DNA of 64,000 bases from Epiperipatus broadwayi (GCA_028023455.1 JAQFVV010000231.1:1317001-1381000), one strand, 5' to 3'. Shown: positions 1 to 14,320, counted from the first letter of the stretch. Numbers and translations are program-made. The notes: a model not told the origin generated them from the letters alone.

Positions 1-2690
1 TCTTTATTGCTTTCACAATTTGTAATTGATATTTTGACAGTAGTTCTTTGCTTATTGGGATTTGAATGGTCTTTGTATTATTATGCTTGTATATGTGTGT
101 CCATGATTAAACTTAGCTATAATAATATGTTAATTGCAAGTGCAAATGATATAAAGTCAATCGGTTTCAGAGGAAGAGGATGGTCAATTGTTGTTGAAGG
201 ATTAGAGATTTATTTAAGTGAATTATTGTTCTTTATTATGCTTGAATGGAAAAGTATTTTTGTGGCTATACATAGTAAAGTTAGCAATATTTTATAGTAT
301 TTATGGGATTGAGTAATCTCTCCTCCTTGTTATTTAAATATTTAAACATGGGTAGATTGCCTAGTGTAGTGTATGGGATCAAGTAATCCCTTCTTTTCTA
401 TTTATTGAAGCGTTTTTGATAGGAGTAGATTAAATCCTCCAGTTTTGATATTTGATATTATGAATTAAAGTATATGAAGTTAAGTATATTATCTCCCTGA
501 TCATTTGGTGAAGAGATTTATTCCCACCAGTTTAGTTAGTCTCAGAAGTAGACTTGGGAGTTGTTGTGTTGATATTTATCTGATTTGAATTGTAAAAATC
601 TTTTATCCCCATGTGTTTATTGAATGTTTTTCCAGCTTATACTATAGCCAAGTGCCAGATAATTTATTGATAAAAAGAAGAATAAAAGCAGAATAGATTT
701 TCTTACAAAACAGCTGTAATAAAGTTAGTGATTAAAGCTTGATTGACCATTGCCTTCATCCGTATTATGATCATATTATAACTTCATAAGCAAACTGATT
801 AGATTGATTAGAATTAATTATTTATTCTTTGACACACAGCATAATACAGACTCATGCATAAAGTGTTAATTTGAAAGATATAGAAAAATCCATTATTAAT
901 GTATAACTTTAATTATCATTTTAAAACATTTTTGTAGTGATCATTTAGGTTTCATATCATCAATTTTTATCATTCAATCATCATTTGATTAAGTAAGCAA
1001 GCAAAGATAAAACATAGTTAATGAATAGAATTATTTATTTCTATTTTGGCAAAATAAAAATATAGTTATTTAATAGAATACTTTACTTCAAAGTTGCAAA
1101 GGCAAAATATATTAATTAATGAAATTCTTTATTTTATTTTGCAAGATATAGTTTTATAAAGAATATATTTAATTACTGGAATTATTTATTTTATTTTGCA
1201 AGATATAATTTGGTAAGAATATATTTAATTAATGGAGCTATTAACTTCATTTTGCAAAACCTAGTTTGATATTATTCTTAGGTTTCAAACCCCTTTACTT
1301 TAGTTATAGTTACTGTGCATTTGAAGTAAACTGCAAAATGTTAATTTTATAGTGTAATTAGAATGTTTAATTCATGTTGTTTGTCATAGATTTATTAAGT
1401 TAATTAATAACTGAGTGGTATAAAACAAAATGTTGAACACAAGGTAAATTTTGTAGTTGATTACTAGAAGTATAAAGTTATATTTCTTCAGTTCTATAGG
1501 TTTATCAGAAGAAGCTGATAACTAAAAAACCATTTCCTTTACAGTAAAATATATGGATTTATTTTGGTTCATTATTTAATGTTACAAACATGAGGTGTTT
1601 CACATATCTATCAAGATGTTTTGATAGATAAAATGTGTTAATTTTGAAATTTAAGAGATCATATTGTATTATTTATTCTTATGAAAATTGTAACTAGTGA
1701 TGCTAAATACATCCAAAATTTGTACTGATACCAATGAGAAATAGATTAAATGTTTGCTTAGCTATTTTTCTTGTTTTGTTAATAAATATTTTATTACTCA
1801 AAATTTGTATTTAGAATTCTTCTTTAACATTCATTCGTTGTTTAATATTTCCACACATGCTCACACATTTATTTTATTTAATGTGACATAATTGTATTTT
1901 CATTTAATTATAAGAAACCTCCAGTATGATGATATTGATTTCCTTGATCCAAACACTGTATGAGATGCCAATTATCTACTGATTTTCTAAAAGGGTTTTA
2001 TTATTTAGTAATTGTTTAGATGATGAATTCAAATCAAAATGTACCCGATTTCTTTCATTATCTAACTGCCATTATTTAGTTAGGGTATTGCTTAGTTTAT
2101 ATTAGTATTTTCATAACTATTAAATAATTGTTATTGAGAGATAGAGATTTTAGATTAAGCCATGCCATAAACAGATTCCCTGAGATCTTCAATATTTAAT
2201 TCAGATTAAATAATAAATTCAGTTAATTAGATTAGATTAGTGTGTAATTAAAAATTTAGTAATGATAGGTTTAGTTTAAGTTCAGATCCAATTTGTTATA
2301 CATTATAGTTTCTAAATATTATATTTTAGTTATTAGTTTAATTTTCTAATATGGTAGAGGTTGTTCAATGCATGTGGATGATGGGAGGAGGTGAAGTATA
2401 GATTATAATTAGTTAATTTTGGATGGTAGAATTTTACCAATATAAATCTTATTTATTTTAGAACTTGATAGATGTTTTATTTTCTATTAATTACAATATT
2501 TTCTCCCACATCTAATGTACATTGTACACCTCATACACCTCTGTACCCCTCAACTGAGCTAGTTTAAGGTGAAACTTTCTTTAAGAGCCTCATAAGTAAA
2601 TTTAGGATAAAGTTAGATTAATAGTTTATTCTATGATCCATAGAATTGGCGTCTCGGGTAATTGTTAGTGATGGTGATCGGTGGTGAGGG
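1..2690. other. AT-rich sequence, no gene recognised
   Basis: I see no convincing gene. The frame at 1-297 on the plus strand is open from the window edge and encodes about 98 mostly hydrophobic residues, but it has no ATG near its beginning and matches no family I know; it could be the end of an exon or chance. Apart from the degenerate repeat at about 1020-1260 the stretch looks unique. Confidence 0.5.
1020..1262. repeat. degenerate tandem repeat, period about 57 bp
   Basis: The phrase TTTTGCAAGATATA occurs near 1137 and 1194, and a weaker TTTTGCAAAAC follows near 1250, each preceded by AATTATTTATTTTATT-like sequence. Earlier, more diverged units reach back to about 1020. No coding or structural role is visible. 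Confidence 0.5.
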
Positions 2691-2693
2691 GTT

Positions 2694-2696
<3 letters not shown>

Positions 2697-2744
<48 letters not shown>
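2697..2744. repeat. (TA)n(TG)n microsatellite
   Basis: About 30 bp of alternating AT followed by about 19 bp of alternating GT. This compound tract type recurs across the window. Confidence 0.95.
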
Positions 2745-5700
2745 AAGCTAGAAAAGGCATAAATATTCTATTTTAATGTTGAAAAGATATGGAAGAGAAT
2801 AGAGTATACTAAAGAGTTATAATTAAACATGGTGTTGAAGTAATTCAAATATAAAAAGCTTTGTGCTGAAGAAATTAAAATAAAATATCATATAGTAGCA
2901 TTTTCTATAAGTGGATATATCTGGTTCACAGATTAGTTTGTAGTCATTATAATACTCATTTCTAGAGCATTTTTTCTCTTTTTTCTTTCTTTCCTTTTTT
3001 ATTTTTGGAATTAAATGACCATACTCATACATGAATGCCATCACCATTATCATCTCATCCTCCTTCTTCTTCAAGTGATTTTTTGTACAGCATTAAAAAA
3101 AAATCATGTAAAGTCATCATCATTTTTAATACCCATTGCAATGTATTACTGCTTTTCTTGTTGTATTTTTTTTACTAAAAAAATAATTACTTTTCAATTT
3201 AGTAAAAGTATAAATTTAAAAATGAAAGCAATGTGAAAACTAAAATATCAACTTTGCAAAAATTATAATAAACAGAAATAAATAATAAAAACAAAAGACT
3301 TCACTTTAATCTCCAGTTAAAAAAAAAATGGGGAATTTAATGGTAACAAAAATATTTTCCATTAAATCTGTATTTTTAAAGCAATATAATATAGTCTTAA
3401 TTTTAAATAATAAAAATATTATTTACAATTTTAAAAGCAATTTTCAGTTATAAAAAAAATATATAGAAAGTTAATGGCAGTCTATTTCAGACTACTAAAT
3501 TTTTTGATGATTAATTTTTCCCTAAAAAAAATTAATATCTTCAAATAAAAACTAATCCAAACATCAAATACATATTAAGAAACAAATATTTAATAATTTA
3601 GAAACCAAAATAATAGTAAACAAACAAAGAAATTGTGTTGAAACTTATTTCTAATAGTAACTAAACATAATTCATGTAAAAACTGTAGTCTCTGTTCTTC
3701 TTAATAGAGATTCTGTAATTGTTCCCTCTTTACATAATTAGAATTAAAATTTAAATAATTCTAATTGTTAAAATCACCTAAAGCCTTTTTTAATTTTCAG
3801 ATTATATCTTCAACTGAATATGATGAATTGTAGCACCAATTGCATATAGTATGAAAATAAAAAGATATACACAGTTGTTTTCAGTAAAAAAATATGAGTG
3901 AGATTATAATAAAATGACTTATATTAGACAACAATATATCTTTCACAAAGATGCTACAGAAGATATCAAACAGAAACATTAAAAGGTGTCAAATAAATTG
4001 ACTAAAAGAGATATTGAAGACTTATTATATGTTTCTTATTGGTTTGCAGAGTAATTCCAATCATCTGTTTTTCCATCTATCTTCTTTTTTTTCTCTGTGT
4101 TTTTAAAAGGTTCTCCATATTTTCTTTTTGTGTATTTTTAATATATATATATTCTAACTAAATTAATAAAATTATATTACTAAACGAATATCTTAAATAT
4201 TGCGATTACTAACGAAATTATATTTTTACTAAATGAATAGATTTTGGTTAAGGGATTGAAATTTTTATTAGGCATCCACGTTGTAGCCAAATCTAACTAT
4301 AGGAAAATTACCTTAAATATAAATTAATGAAAGATGCATTTCTTAAGTATCAATTAAATATGCGATGCATCAATTATATATATTCTAGTATAATAAGTAT
4401 AGATTAATTAATTTCTAAGTATAGATTTAATATAATAATTTCTCAAGTACAATGTATAGACTAATATATTTCATACGTATAAATTAAATATAATCTCCTT
4501 CGTGCGACCGCGTTACAGGCCAATTGTAACTAAATAAAAATCAATTCAAACAAATGAAAAGTTATTCTTTATTTTGTTAACTTTATAAAAACTTATTAAA
4601 TTAACATAAAACGCATTTTGCAATCTCTCGATCGGTCATCCACATTGTATTTTAAATAGCACTAAAACGATTGGGAGAGCTTACAAATATCACATATATT
4701 ATTGGATAGTTTAAGCTAATTATAACTTTATTCTAACCAATGAGAATTTTATTCAAATGATCGCACATCCACGTTATGGATTGATTATACTATATTTAAA
4801 TCTATATGGCATTTACACACTTGCAGATAAATTGCATGCCAATTACAACATTTTAAGGATGGATCGATGGATGTTTCACCATTCCCAGCTGACACTATTT
4901 CTGAAGCCTACTGGGGTGATGATGATGGTACAGAACATCTATAATTTTAATTGCCAGGGCGCCAAATTGCAACTCTAATAAAATATAAAGGTTAAATCTC
5001 AATTCAATACTCTTAGTAATAATATTTCATGAATGGGTTAATACATAATCGATTTAGAGAACACTGAGAACGCATTAAAATTGACAATATTAATATCTTT
5101 AAGAATTCCAGGTTATTCTCAGCGCATTCCCCATTCACTATGATTAAAGCTACAATTAAATTTTATTCTAATTATAAAGTTCTATATTCATCTCCACCTT
5201 CCTGATCCACCCCTCCATCAACTTCACATCCATATGTCTATTACACTATTATTTATTTTATTATTAAATTTTACATTTTTGCTAGCTCCTTTCTCTCATT
5301 ATAATCTCTTCTCAGGGTTTTTTCGAATAATTAGGTGTGGAAATCGAATAAGCTGCGATAGATTATTGGTGATAAACACTCCTCTCTTGATCGCCTCCAA
5401 GGTGATCTCGGTTGTCTTTAATGCAGTTTAATATCTATTTACATTAAAGCTCGGAATATTTTAAGCTTATTAAAATCTTTTAGTAATACATTATAAAACC
5501 TATTCACTATTATAACAAAATTATATAAAAACGAAGTGCGTCTAGAGAGGGGTTTGAATACAACGGATGGGGAAAGGATTTTATGCCCACCCTCTGCACT
5601 CGCTATCACTCAATACTATCTCTATTCACGATTTATACTTCAATAATATTAAATTATTTGGTAATTTTAAGTATCTGAAATTAACCTTTTAAATAATCTT

Positions 5701-7319
5701 ACTGAATATTAGTTACGTACATGATAATTCAAATATTAATAATAATATATTGATGTATGATTGGATTGGAAATATCTAGATAATAATAACCCACAAAAGC
5801 ATTAAGACACACGCAAATTTTATTTAAAACAAATAACAAATTTTATTTGACAAACTATAATTCAATACAAAAACATATACATTATATTTACGCTTTCATT
5901 TTATCTTAAATATAGTGAATACCAATTTCTTCCCGTTTTCAATGCTTTCTCTTTTATTACTGATTTGTGTTAGAACTAATTTCTCCCCTAATTAAATTTA
6001 ATAATTTTATTTAACAAATCTAAAATTAGTATTCCCTCGCAAATTTCTTGATCTTATCCTATCATCCTGATCAAACATTCTTTTGCCCTAATCTTTACAA
6101 CAGAGATATCTTAAAAATAGTGAGACTAAGTCATTGCAAATAAATTGGCATCAAGATCAACCATCATCATAGTGCACACACTCTATATTCATGTTCTTAT
6201 AACATAATAATATTTTAACAATATTACCTTTCCAGCGAAGTTCTCAGCTGGCCACGTAAATATTTATTAAATAAATTTATATACGCACTGCTTACGCCTA
6301 CGCTTAACATTTGTAAGTTTTATTTAACCCTTAATTTCACCTTTATCAACTTTATCATTTTTGGCTCGAATGACAAATTAAATCTACAAAACAATATTCA
6401 AATACACCAATCGCACATACATTATCTGCATTCATTCTGACATTAAATTGAGTTTGCGACCTGGTATCCAATACTTATAATAATGCTTATCATGGCTATC
6501 CTCTCATACACACGTAAGGAATATCAAATATTAATATGAGGCAGGCAGTGACCCGAATAAGAGAGAACCTTTTCACTAAGGTTGAGATATGCTAGGATTT
6601 TTATCGCTAGTCATACAAAAACATAGGTATACCAAATACCTCTGGCCATCAAAATAAGAAACCTTCTTACGGTGTAGAGAATACTCAAGTGGGAAAACTC
6701 TTCCACTGGGTTCAAATACTTTATGAATATAGCATAAATCTTAGTGAGCTAGACTTCACTGGCTTTGTGGAGATCTTTGTCTATCCACACACATACAGGT
6801 CGAAACATCAAATTATACAAGTAAAACTTTCATCTCTTTAATATTCTTGCGACTAGTGCACTGGAATATGAGCCCATAAATTTTCCAAGCATAAATCAGC
6901 TTGTTTCTGGCCTTAAATCTATGATAACAATAATAATAAACAATAAGAAATGCGCATAAAATTCTCAAAACTATTTCCATGCACTTTTATAAGAAAATGA
7001 TGATGATGTAACTCAATAGACAAGCAATTCATTTATAAGTCTAAGCATTTGACAATAACTTCTGATGCTAATAATAATATCTCTAAGTGGTTTTTTTTAA
7101 ATTGTTTGTAAAGCATTTTAAATAAGGCTTATCAGAACGACATGATATAAATTTCACCTACCCCCAAAATAACAATAATAGCAAAAGCATTTAAATAAAC
7201 ATATATAAAATCATCTGAAATCAATCTCTACCCCCAAAATAATACAATGGTAATTATAACATGAATTAATTTTAAAACAGATGATATACATGATACACTA
7301 CAAAGAAAGAAATTCGTTT
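2745..7319. other. AT-rich sequence, no gene recognised
   Basis: Short open frames near 2823-3236, 4757-4978 and 5234-5431 are low-complexity or hydrophobic and show no domain. Around 4330-4490 there are loosely repeated phrases of the type AAGTATAGATTAATT. Nothing else can be supported. Confidence 0.5.
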
Positions 7320-7382
7320 TTTTTATATATATTAAATGTCCTACACACAATTTTTTTATATATATTAAATGTCCTACACACA
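7320..7382. repeat. 31-bp tandem duplication
   Basis: Two adjacent, nearly identical units, each T-rich then TATATATATTAAATG and TCCTACACACA. It looks like a recent slippage duplication. Confidence 0.85.
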
Positions 7383-9111
7383 TAAAGAGTGAATAATAAT
7401 AAAAAAATATACTTATATAAAGTCCTTTAGCAAGTGTCCTTCCAAGTTCCTGATTTCCACTTTTCCTTTTTAATCGGTTTATAAGCGCATATAAGTCTTT
7501 GTAGTAAAAAGTTCTTTTTTAGAGTTTGGTTCCTTTGCCATCATATATACAGTTTTTATTTTGCTGAACCACGTTCCTCATTTCCAACTCTATGCAGATT
7601 ACAGTTAAACTTTTTAATTTTATGCAGGATTCAGTTAAACAGCCTTCATTTAACTTTTTCACAATATCAGTCTGTTTTTGATTGTCTTTTTCCAATTTTG
7701 AATTCATTTTATATTTTAAATTGACTTACATATACATCAAACCTCTGAGTTTTAAATTTTACTATTTGTATATATAGACGATATTAAACTCAAAGTTTAA
7801 TTTCAGTGGTTTAAATTTTTATTACCATCTGTTGATCCAGTGATGACCATTAGTTGACTTCTGGAGAAAAAACGTGTGTGTGCCCACTTAAAATTTATTC
7901 ACTATACATTGTCTTTTCTTAAGACAATGTTAGATTTAGCCAAGTTATTCTTAAGAGGCAAAAAGTACAATAAAAACGATTTTAAATTTTATAAGACAGT
8001 TTTTCTCTCAGTCAATGCAAGAAAAACCTGTGAAAAGAAAGTTTTAAATACAAAAGAGCCCCCCCCCTTCTGTTAATACAGAGGTTTTTTATAGAGAAAA
8101 TTCATCTGGTCTTTTTCTCTTCTTAATTAATTGACTTGTCCCCTTTTCTCAATTAATTTTAACCTTTTTGCTCTTTTAGAAAAAGATGCCAAATTCCAAT
8201 CTGGACTCTAAACAGACACCACAATTAATTCTACAATTCAACAGCTATAATTGCCAATTAATTTTGGACATTTCACAGACCATCATCTTAATGGTCCACT
8301 TAAATTCCTTGGTGAAAATTGGCATCATTTAAATGCCTCTGATAATTGACTAAGTAATATAACACTTGAAACTTATACTAAAAATAAATAACAGAATAGT
8401 TATCTTATCCCCTTTACTTTTTCCATTTAATAATGAAACAAAATATATATTGCAGCTGTTTCAAACCCAGACTTTGAATTAAATTTGGCTGCTAATATTA
8501 AACTTATTAAAATGATTTAATTTCTTATTTAAAGATTGCTTTACAAAATGATAAGGAACAATTATTGATTGTGAATTTTACAATCAAAATCTATAATCAG
8601 ATTATATACACACACACATCGCAGGTATATAATTTTTCAATTAACCTTTAATACTTTAATCCTTAATTATAATTCTTAATTATTATAACTATATTATTAT
8701 TATTTTTCATTTACTTTCATGAACTATTTCTTTATAATTCATTATAAAATAATGTCCACTCATCATCACTATCTAATGTAGTTTTTAATAGTCACACATC
8801 TCCTCCCTTTTCTCAGTTAACCTATCAACAAATATATAAAGTTTGCTTTTCTAAATATGTTTTTAATATTAACTTGACCCATAAATAAAACTAAAATAAT
8901 CTTTTGGATAGAAACATCTTAATAATAAATTTTTAGATTGCTTACTAAGTCAAACATATGCAATCCTTATAAATATGGGTTCGAACTGAGTCTGTGCTAA
9001 ATTTTTTCTTATTAAAAGAAAAAAAATACATACATTATGAGGAAAATTTTGATTGAACCTTCTTTTGCATATTTAACTCCAAAACTGGAGTCTTGGACAA
9101 ATCCAAGGGCT

Positions 9112-9112
<1 letters not shown>
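7383..9112. other. AT-rich sequence, no gene recognised
   Basis: The short frames at 7519-7707 (minus) and 7876-8076 (plus) have no recognisable domain and no splice context I can defend. No repeats of note were seen. Confidence 0.5.

Positions 9113-9185
<73 letters not shown>
9113..9185. repeat. (AT)n microsatellite
   Basis: About 72 bp of uninterrupted alternating AT. The minus-strand open frame through it (9073-9267) is only the Tyr-Ile translation of the repeat. Confidence 0.97.
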
Positions 9186-9187
<2 letters not shown>

Positions 9188-9421
9188 AAAAACAAATTGT
9201 TGAAAATAAGTATTGTGGTGTGAGCTGAAAACCAATAAAACATTAAATAGATCCACATATATTTCATTTTATCTGTTCATATCAAGCTATTTCTTCTGTG
9301 GGGAATTAATTTTTGTAATGGACCTCATTGTATTGTCTAATTATAGCTCATTTTATTATTTTCTCACTTATATCATTTCAATAAAAACAACTAGTGTGAC
9401 ATCTCATTAATAAGGTTTTTC

Positions 9422-9566
9422 AGAAAAGCTCTACAACATAAATAATCTAGATCTTCCATGAAAATGATATCAAATTATCAAAAATAGTTCATTAGAAAAG
9501 CTCTACAACATAAATAATCTAGATCTTCCATGAAAATGATATCAAATTCATCAAAAATAATTCATT
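9422..9566. repeat. 72-bp tandem duplication
   Basis: Two units, 9422-9493 and 9494-9566, each starting AGAAAAGCTCTACAACATAA. They differ at only a few bases near the end. A third unit starts (AGAAAGCC) and stops at once. Confidence 0.95.
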
Positions 9567-9663
9567 AGAAAGCCAAATGATTTACTGTTTGAAAGTATGA
9601 AGTTTGAATACTAAATGTATCAGAGTTAGCCACAATTTAAGGACCTTAAGTTCTAGAATCTTG

Positions 9664-9955
9664 TTAAGAATACAAATCTCATCTCCATGCAATGAATTCC
9701 TAATTTAGTAGATCTACATACCTTGGTAAGAATTCAAACCTCTATCCAAAAACTAATTTTAACAATGTCAATTATAAATTTCACCTCTATACAATAAATC
9801 AGTAAAATGGTCACTTTATATACATGAGCAGGAGTCCAAATCTCACCTCTATACTATACACTAGTTTTAACAGTAGATCTATATACAATGTTAAGAATTA
9901 GAAATCTCAGCTCAATACAATAAACTAGACAAAATAATATCTCTATATGCAATAT
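9664..9955. repeat. degenerate tandem repeat, unit about 60-75 bp
   Basis: A phrase of the form GTTAAGAAT, CAAATCTCACCTCTATAC, AATAAACTAG and AGATCTATATAC recurs about four to five times with many substitutions. It is an old minisatellite-like array and holds no coding signal. Confidence 0.6.
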
Positions 9956-11240
9956 CATTTCAAAATAAAATTGACTAAACCGAATGATGCATTTATATTA
10001 GATAACAATTTATATCATGTTCTTTCCACAAAACAAGTTGAGATAATTCGGGAATAAAATAATACAAGCGCATGATCACAACTGAGCAACATCAGCTATG
10101 GTTTACCATTGCTTGCCACCATTTGCACACAAATTGTTACAGACTCTCAATACTTAGATTCACAATGTAAACATTGATGCACCATCCTATCATCAAGATG
10201 CAGGTCAAAGTTAAAAAGAATCACTTAGGGGTCAAAGGTTACTGGATCGATTTACAATCAATTAAATACAATTTTAAAAAATCATTTTAGATTAATGGAT
10301 CTATCAAGTTCAATCTATTTCTTAAGACCTTTAAACACCACATCTCTTCCAAATGATGGCAGATAGCAAAAACTAAAAAATGTAAAATATTCATAGTCTA
10401 CAGGGCCATTCTCCATGCAGTGAAACAGGCATCAATCGCCAACTATGTTTATACATAGTTCCACTATGTGACAATAAAATGACTTTGGATCATACAATGC
10501 TCATAACAAAAATCATGTAGATAGACTTATATCCTACTATATTCTTCAAGTCAGAATTAAGAAGAACTGGACTTATATGTAAGTCTCAAATCATCATGAC
10601 AAACCTTAGTTGTTTTTAACCAAAGATTTGGGTAAAATGCATTTGGAGATACATTTGTCTTTTTCAGATGTCTAAAAGACTGTGCAATGAAAATAGCAGT
10701 TTTAAGTATATTTAAAAAGATATTACACGTGGTAAAAGAGACATGAAGAAGTTATTCCATGTATTCACATTAAATTTTAAAAAATCAGTTATATTAATCT
10801 TTACCAGAGTTGACAGATTATGTTTGGACTGTGGATAATTTATAGTTTAATATAGGATTAATAATAGTCGTTAATGCATTTATCTGAAGTGAATGGTGAC
10901 AATGTTATGAGTGTAGAAATTTTGACACTTACAAATCAATGGGTAATAATTTCATAATTGCACAGTAAAACATGAATAGATTTTCATGTAGAGAAACCGA
11001 AAAATGCTAATTCAGCTATGCATTCCCTTCTTGGTTAAAATAAATATCAGTATCATTTATCTTTTTCAGAATCTTTATTCATATATTTAAAATATGTGTA
11101 GTGAAATGGAAGGATTTTAAATATATTTAAACATTCCTTTTTTAGATATGTTTAAAATCTCCATTCCATCACATATTCAATATATAAGAAAAAGAGAAAG
11201 AAATTGAACATAAAATTGAATTATTATTTCTCATGTTTAA
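9956..11240. other. no feature recognised
   Basis: Mixed AT-rich sequence. I find no gene, no clear repeat family member and no structural RNA. Confidence 0.4.
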
Positions 11241-11247
11241 TTAGAAA

Positions 11248-11545
11248 AGAGATATCATCATCAACAACCATTATCAATCCACTGCAGGATGAAGGTCTCT
11301 CCAAGTTCAATCCATCTTCTCTGACCTTTAGCTTCTCTTCTCCACACATCACCCCTGCACACTTTCTTATTTCATCCATTATCTCACATGTGGTCTATTT
11401 CTGGGTCTTTTACAATCTCTTGGAATCCAGTTTAAGATTTCAATTGTCCATCTATTATCATCTCTTCTAGAAATATGTCCAGCCCAACTCCACTTCAGAC
11501 TTATAAATTTTTCAATGAGGTATAGATCCAGGATATTGTCATATT
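11248..11545 (-). pseudogene. RTE-type LINE 3' end, C-terminal fragment of the reverse transcriptase protein
   Basis: Read on the minus strand, this encodes a C-terminal signature of RTE-like LINE polyproteins: WSWAGHISRRDDNRW, then a Trp-Ile-Pro-Arg motif, KRPRNRPHVR, and near the end a helix matching IELGE and LQWI in the copy at 53.9-54.1 kb. The fragment ends at CATCATCATC, matching the trinucleotide 3' tail typical of RTE elements. Stops and frameshifts interrupt it. Its 5' side abuts a second LINE piece in the opposite orientation. Confidence 0.75.
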
Positions 11546-12245
11546 TTAAAAAATATTGATAAAAATGCAACAGCCATTAGATTACATACTGATACTGGGA
11601 AAGTCAACATTGACAATGGTGTAAGACAGGGTGACTTCATATCTCCAAAACTTTTACAGCAGTGCTGCAAGAAGCATTTTGTGGATTAAAATGGGAAGTT
11701 AAAGGAGTGAAAGTAAATGGAGATTATTTAAGTCATTTCGATTTTGCAGATGATGTAGTTGTTTTGTAAATAATGCTTTAGATCTGCAGGAAATGTTATA
11801 AGAGTTATCAGATGAAAGTAGGAAAGTAGGACTAAAGATAAATATTAAAAAGACTAAAGTAATGTTTAATGGATTTTCTCAAAATATGAAAATAAAGATT
11901 GATTATGATGAGTTAGAAGAAGTTAACAGCTACAAATATCTTGGTCAGATTACTAATACAGATGTAAACATAATGGATGAAATTAATCATAGAATTAAAC
12001 TTGGTTGGAGTGCTTTTGGTAGAAATAACTTGATACTAAGGTTTTTAATAAATGTGTTTTACCAGTTCTTACTTATGGATCTGAGACTTGGACATTTAAT
12101 AGAAGAGCAATGCAGATACTTCAGACCACTCAAACAAGTATGGAGAGATGTATGTTAAAAGTAACAAGAGATCGAAAATGCAATATATGGCTAAGAGAAC
12201 AAACAGGTGTTACTAAAAAGAGATATAATACTCTTAAACTGGTTT
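11546..12245 (+). pseudogene. RTE-type LINE reverse transcriptase fragment, frameshifted
   Basis: In changing plus-strand frames this encodes reverse transcriptase pieces in the right order: NGVRQGDFISPKLL near 11620-11660, the FADDVV catalytic box with its paired Asp near 11740-11765, KTKVMFNGFSQ, a YKYLGQ box near 11935, a GWSAFG box near 12005, then VLPVLTYGSETWTFNRRAMQ and a MLKVTRDRK stretch near 12140-12175. At least three frameshifts or stops make it non-functional. The minus-strand LINE tail next to it suggests a rearranged or twin-primed insertion. Confidence 0.8.
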
Positions 12246-13840
12246 AAAGTTTAAGCATAAATAAAGATTAATAAGATAACCTCTAGCCTAATAAACAATT
12301 TATATTAACCATTAATCTATTTTTCTAAAGGAAATAGTATCAAAGATGTGAGTAGCCATAATTTGGCACACATAAATCAAACTATAATAATTTAATATTA
12401 AATAAATTGTATATTAGTTCTATGCAATTTAATCACTGGACGAATTGCAATGTTTCCGAATCGATTTTCGGCTAAATCCAGTATTAAAAAATTTCATTCG
12501 TTTCAGCTTATTATTTGGCTGCTAAACCAACACATAACACCCCAAGCAACTGAATATATACTTTTTTTAATTTCTTTTTAGAGAATGTTAAAATAATTAC
12601 TCCCGGGAGAATGTGTGTCAATAATGGCGCATGTGCAAAGAATAGTTTCTGCCACTATATTATTAATTTCTGATTATTTATAACTACGAATGTTAACAGA
12701 TAATTAAAAATTATGATTTAGGACAAAAGATAATATGCTAAAATAATTATATTATACATGGTGTCTGGCAAATATAAATCCTCACAAAGTTTGTGTTATC
12801 ACTCAGCTGTGCGTAACACAAACTGCTTTCAACAAGTAAGGTAACTTCCATATATATATATACAATGTACATAATTGAATTAAGGTTAGAGTTCAAACTA
12901 ATTTTTAACTAATAAAGAATTTCAAGAACTTTTGTTGAAATGATCACATTAAACCTCGAATGAAGCCTTCAACAATCTACTTCTTTACTTTTTAGCATTC
13001 ACTAATTTCCAGATTCTCTGACTAATGGATTAATATCCCATCATCAGGGAATTGACAGACGTTTGAGTCTCTTCATCTGGTAATCACCTTTCTGTTAAAA
13101 CAACTGCATCACTAGGTTGACATCAAGGATCTTAACTAGCAGTGGAATTGACCATACAGGGAGACCTAAGTAGCTTTAATTTTCTGGATTTTTTAAAGCC
13201 ACGCTCTCCTGACAGATGGTGGAAAAAAACATACAAAAAAAGAGAGAAGGAATTAAACAGTGTCACATCTATTAACTCAGGTTTTCTTAGAAGATATTTG
13301 TATGTGTGTATAAATATGTATATATACTGAACCTCTACTATTATAGTAATAATACAAAGAAACCAACTATACTCTCGACACACCCTTAATCATCGTTATC
13401 AAAAACCAATAATAATTTATTATCAACAATTTTTTTTTTTTAAAATATAATATTCAAACAATACTGATTCTCTTGGGTATTGGACTAAGCCCCACAGATC
13501 ATTCTTTTTTATCATTGCATTCTTCACAAATCACCTCAACACTACAGGGATCAAACCCATGCCCATATTCTTTTCATGATTATAAAACAAAACACACATT
13601 TGGACAAGGAATATGAAGATGGATTAGATCCAGGTACTGTTGAAGTAATTTGTGAAGACATACATGATAAAAAGATCTTACAGACTCGGTTTACTGTGTA
13701 AAATGATTACAATAAAATATCACATGACTTATTATATAACACCAGCTTATATATTGATGTTATAGCTTACTTTTTTCTCCATCTCAATGCCACTTACTAT
13801 GAACCTCAGAAAGCAGCAATAGATATCAGACGATAGCACT
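12246..13840. other. no gene recognised
   Basis: AT-rich sequence with a short (TA)n tract near 12850. Overlapping open frames on both strands at 13132-13383 have no recognisable domain. No repeat family could be assigned. Confidence 0.4.
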
Positions 13841-13849
13841 TTTTAATTC

Positions 13850-14130
13850 ATCATTCTGTGATGTACCATCAAGTATCCCCTCAGCAGTTTCAAGAGATAA
13901 ATGATAGCTGGAGAAGGGAAGGTGCATTAGATATTTATGGTTCAGGTGCAATATTCCATTTATCTAATGCTCCTCACTGATGAAAGCTGTAAGCTTGAAA
14001 GAAGTATTGGGATATTGGATAGGGCAGTATAAGATGGGGGATGTAAAAAGTACTGCCATTTGGCATCTATTAGCACTCACTAAAAACTTCCAGTAAATGG
14101 TATAAAATGTTTACATGATCAATTAAAAAC
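13850..14130 (+). repeat. hammerhead-bearing repeat, diverged family-C-like copy
   Basis: The stretch around 13960-14020 shares GCTCCTCACTGATGA and GGGATATTGGAT with the family-C repeats at 34-35 kb. The flanks are too diverged to place ends precisely. It lies about 330 bp upstream of the PLE reverse transcriptase frame in the same orientation, separated from it by a (TA)n tract. Confidence 0.6.
13971..14012 (+). ncRNA. hammerhead ribozyme remnant, probably inactive
   Basis: CTGATGA at 13977-13983 is followed by a perfect 4-bp stem II (AAGC/GCTT, loop TGTAA) and GAAA. Downstream GTA replaces the usual GTC. Stem III beyond the A-U pair is lost, and stem I (TCCTCA with TTGGGA) has a mismatch at the second pair. 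The core boxes are intact but the helices are eroded. Confidence 0.5.
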
Positions 14131-14258
14131 CAACAGTATTCAAATAAGCAAAAAAAGTTTTTTAAATTTTTTACTAGTAAAACATTAGTATTTTTAATAA
14201 TTATGATTGTAATAATAATTCATTGAACATATCCTTTCTGTTTCTCTGTTAGTGATTT

Positions 14259-14260
<2 letters not shown>

Positions 14261-14320
<60 letters not shown>

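Noticed and set aside
7-297. 96-codon plus-strand frame at the window edge
   Set aside because: It begins at TTG and has no recognisable domain. It could be the end of an exon, but that cannot be decided from this window, so I did not list it as a gene.
9073-9267. Open frame with a long Tyr-Ile run
   Set aside because: Translation of the (AT)n microsatellite.
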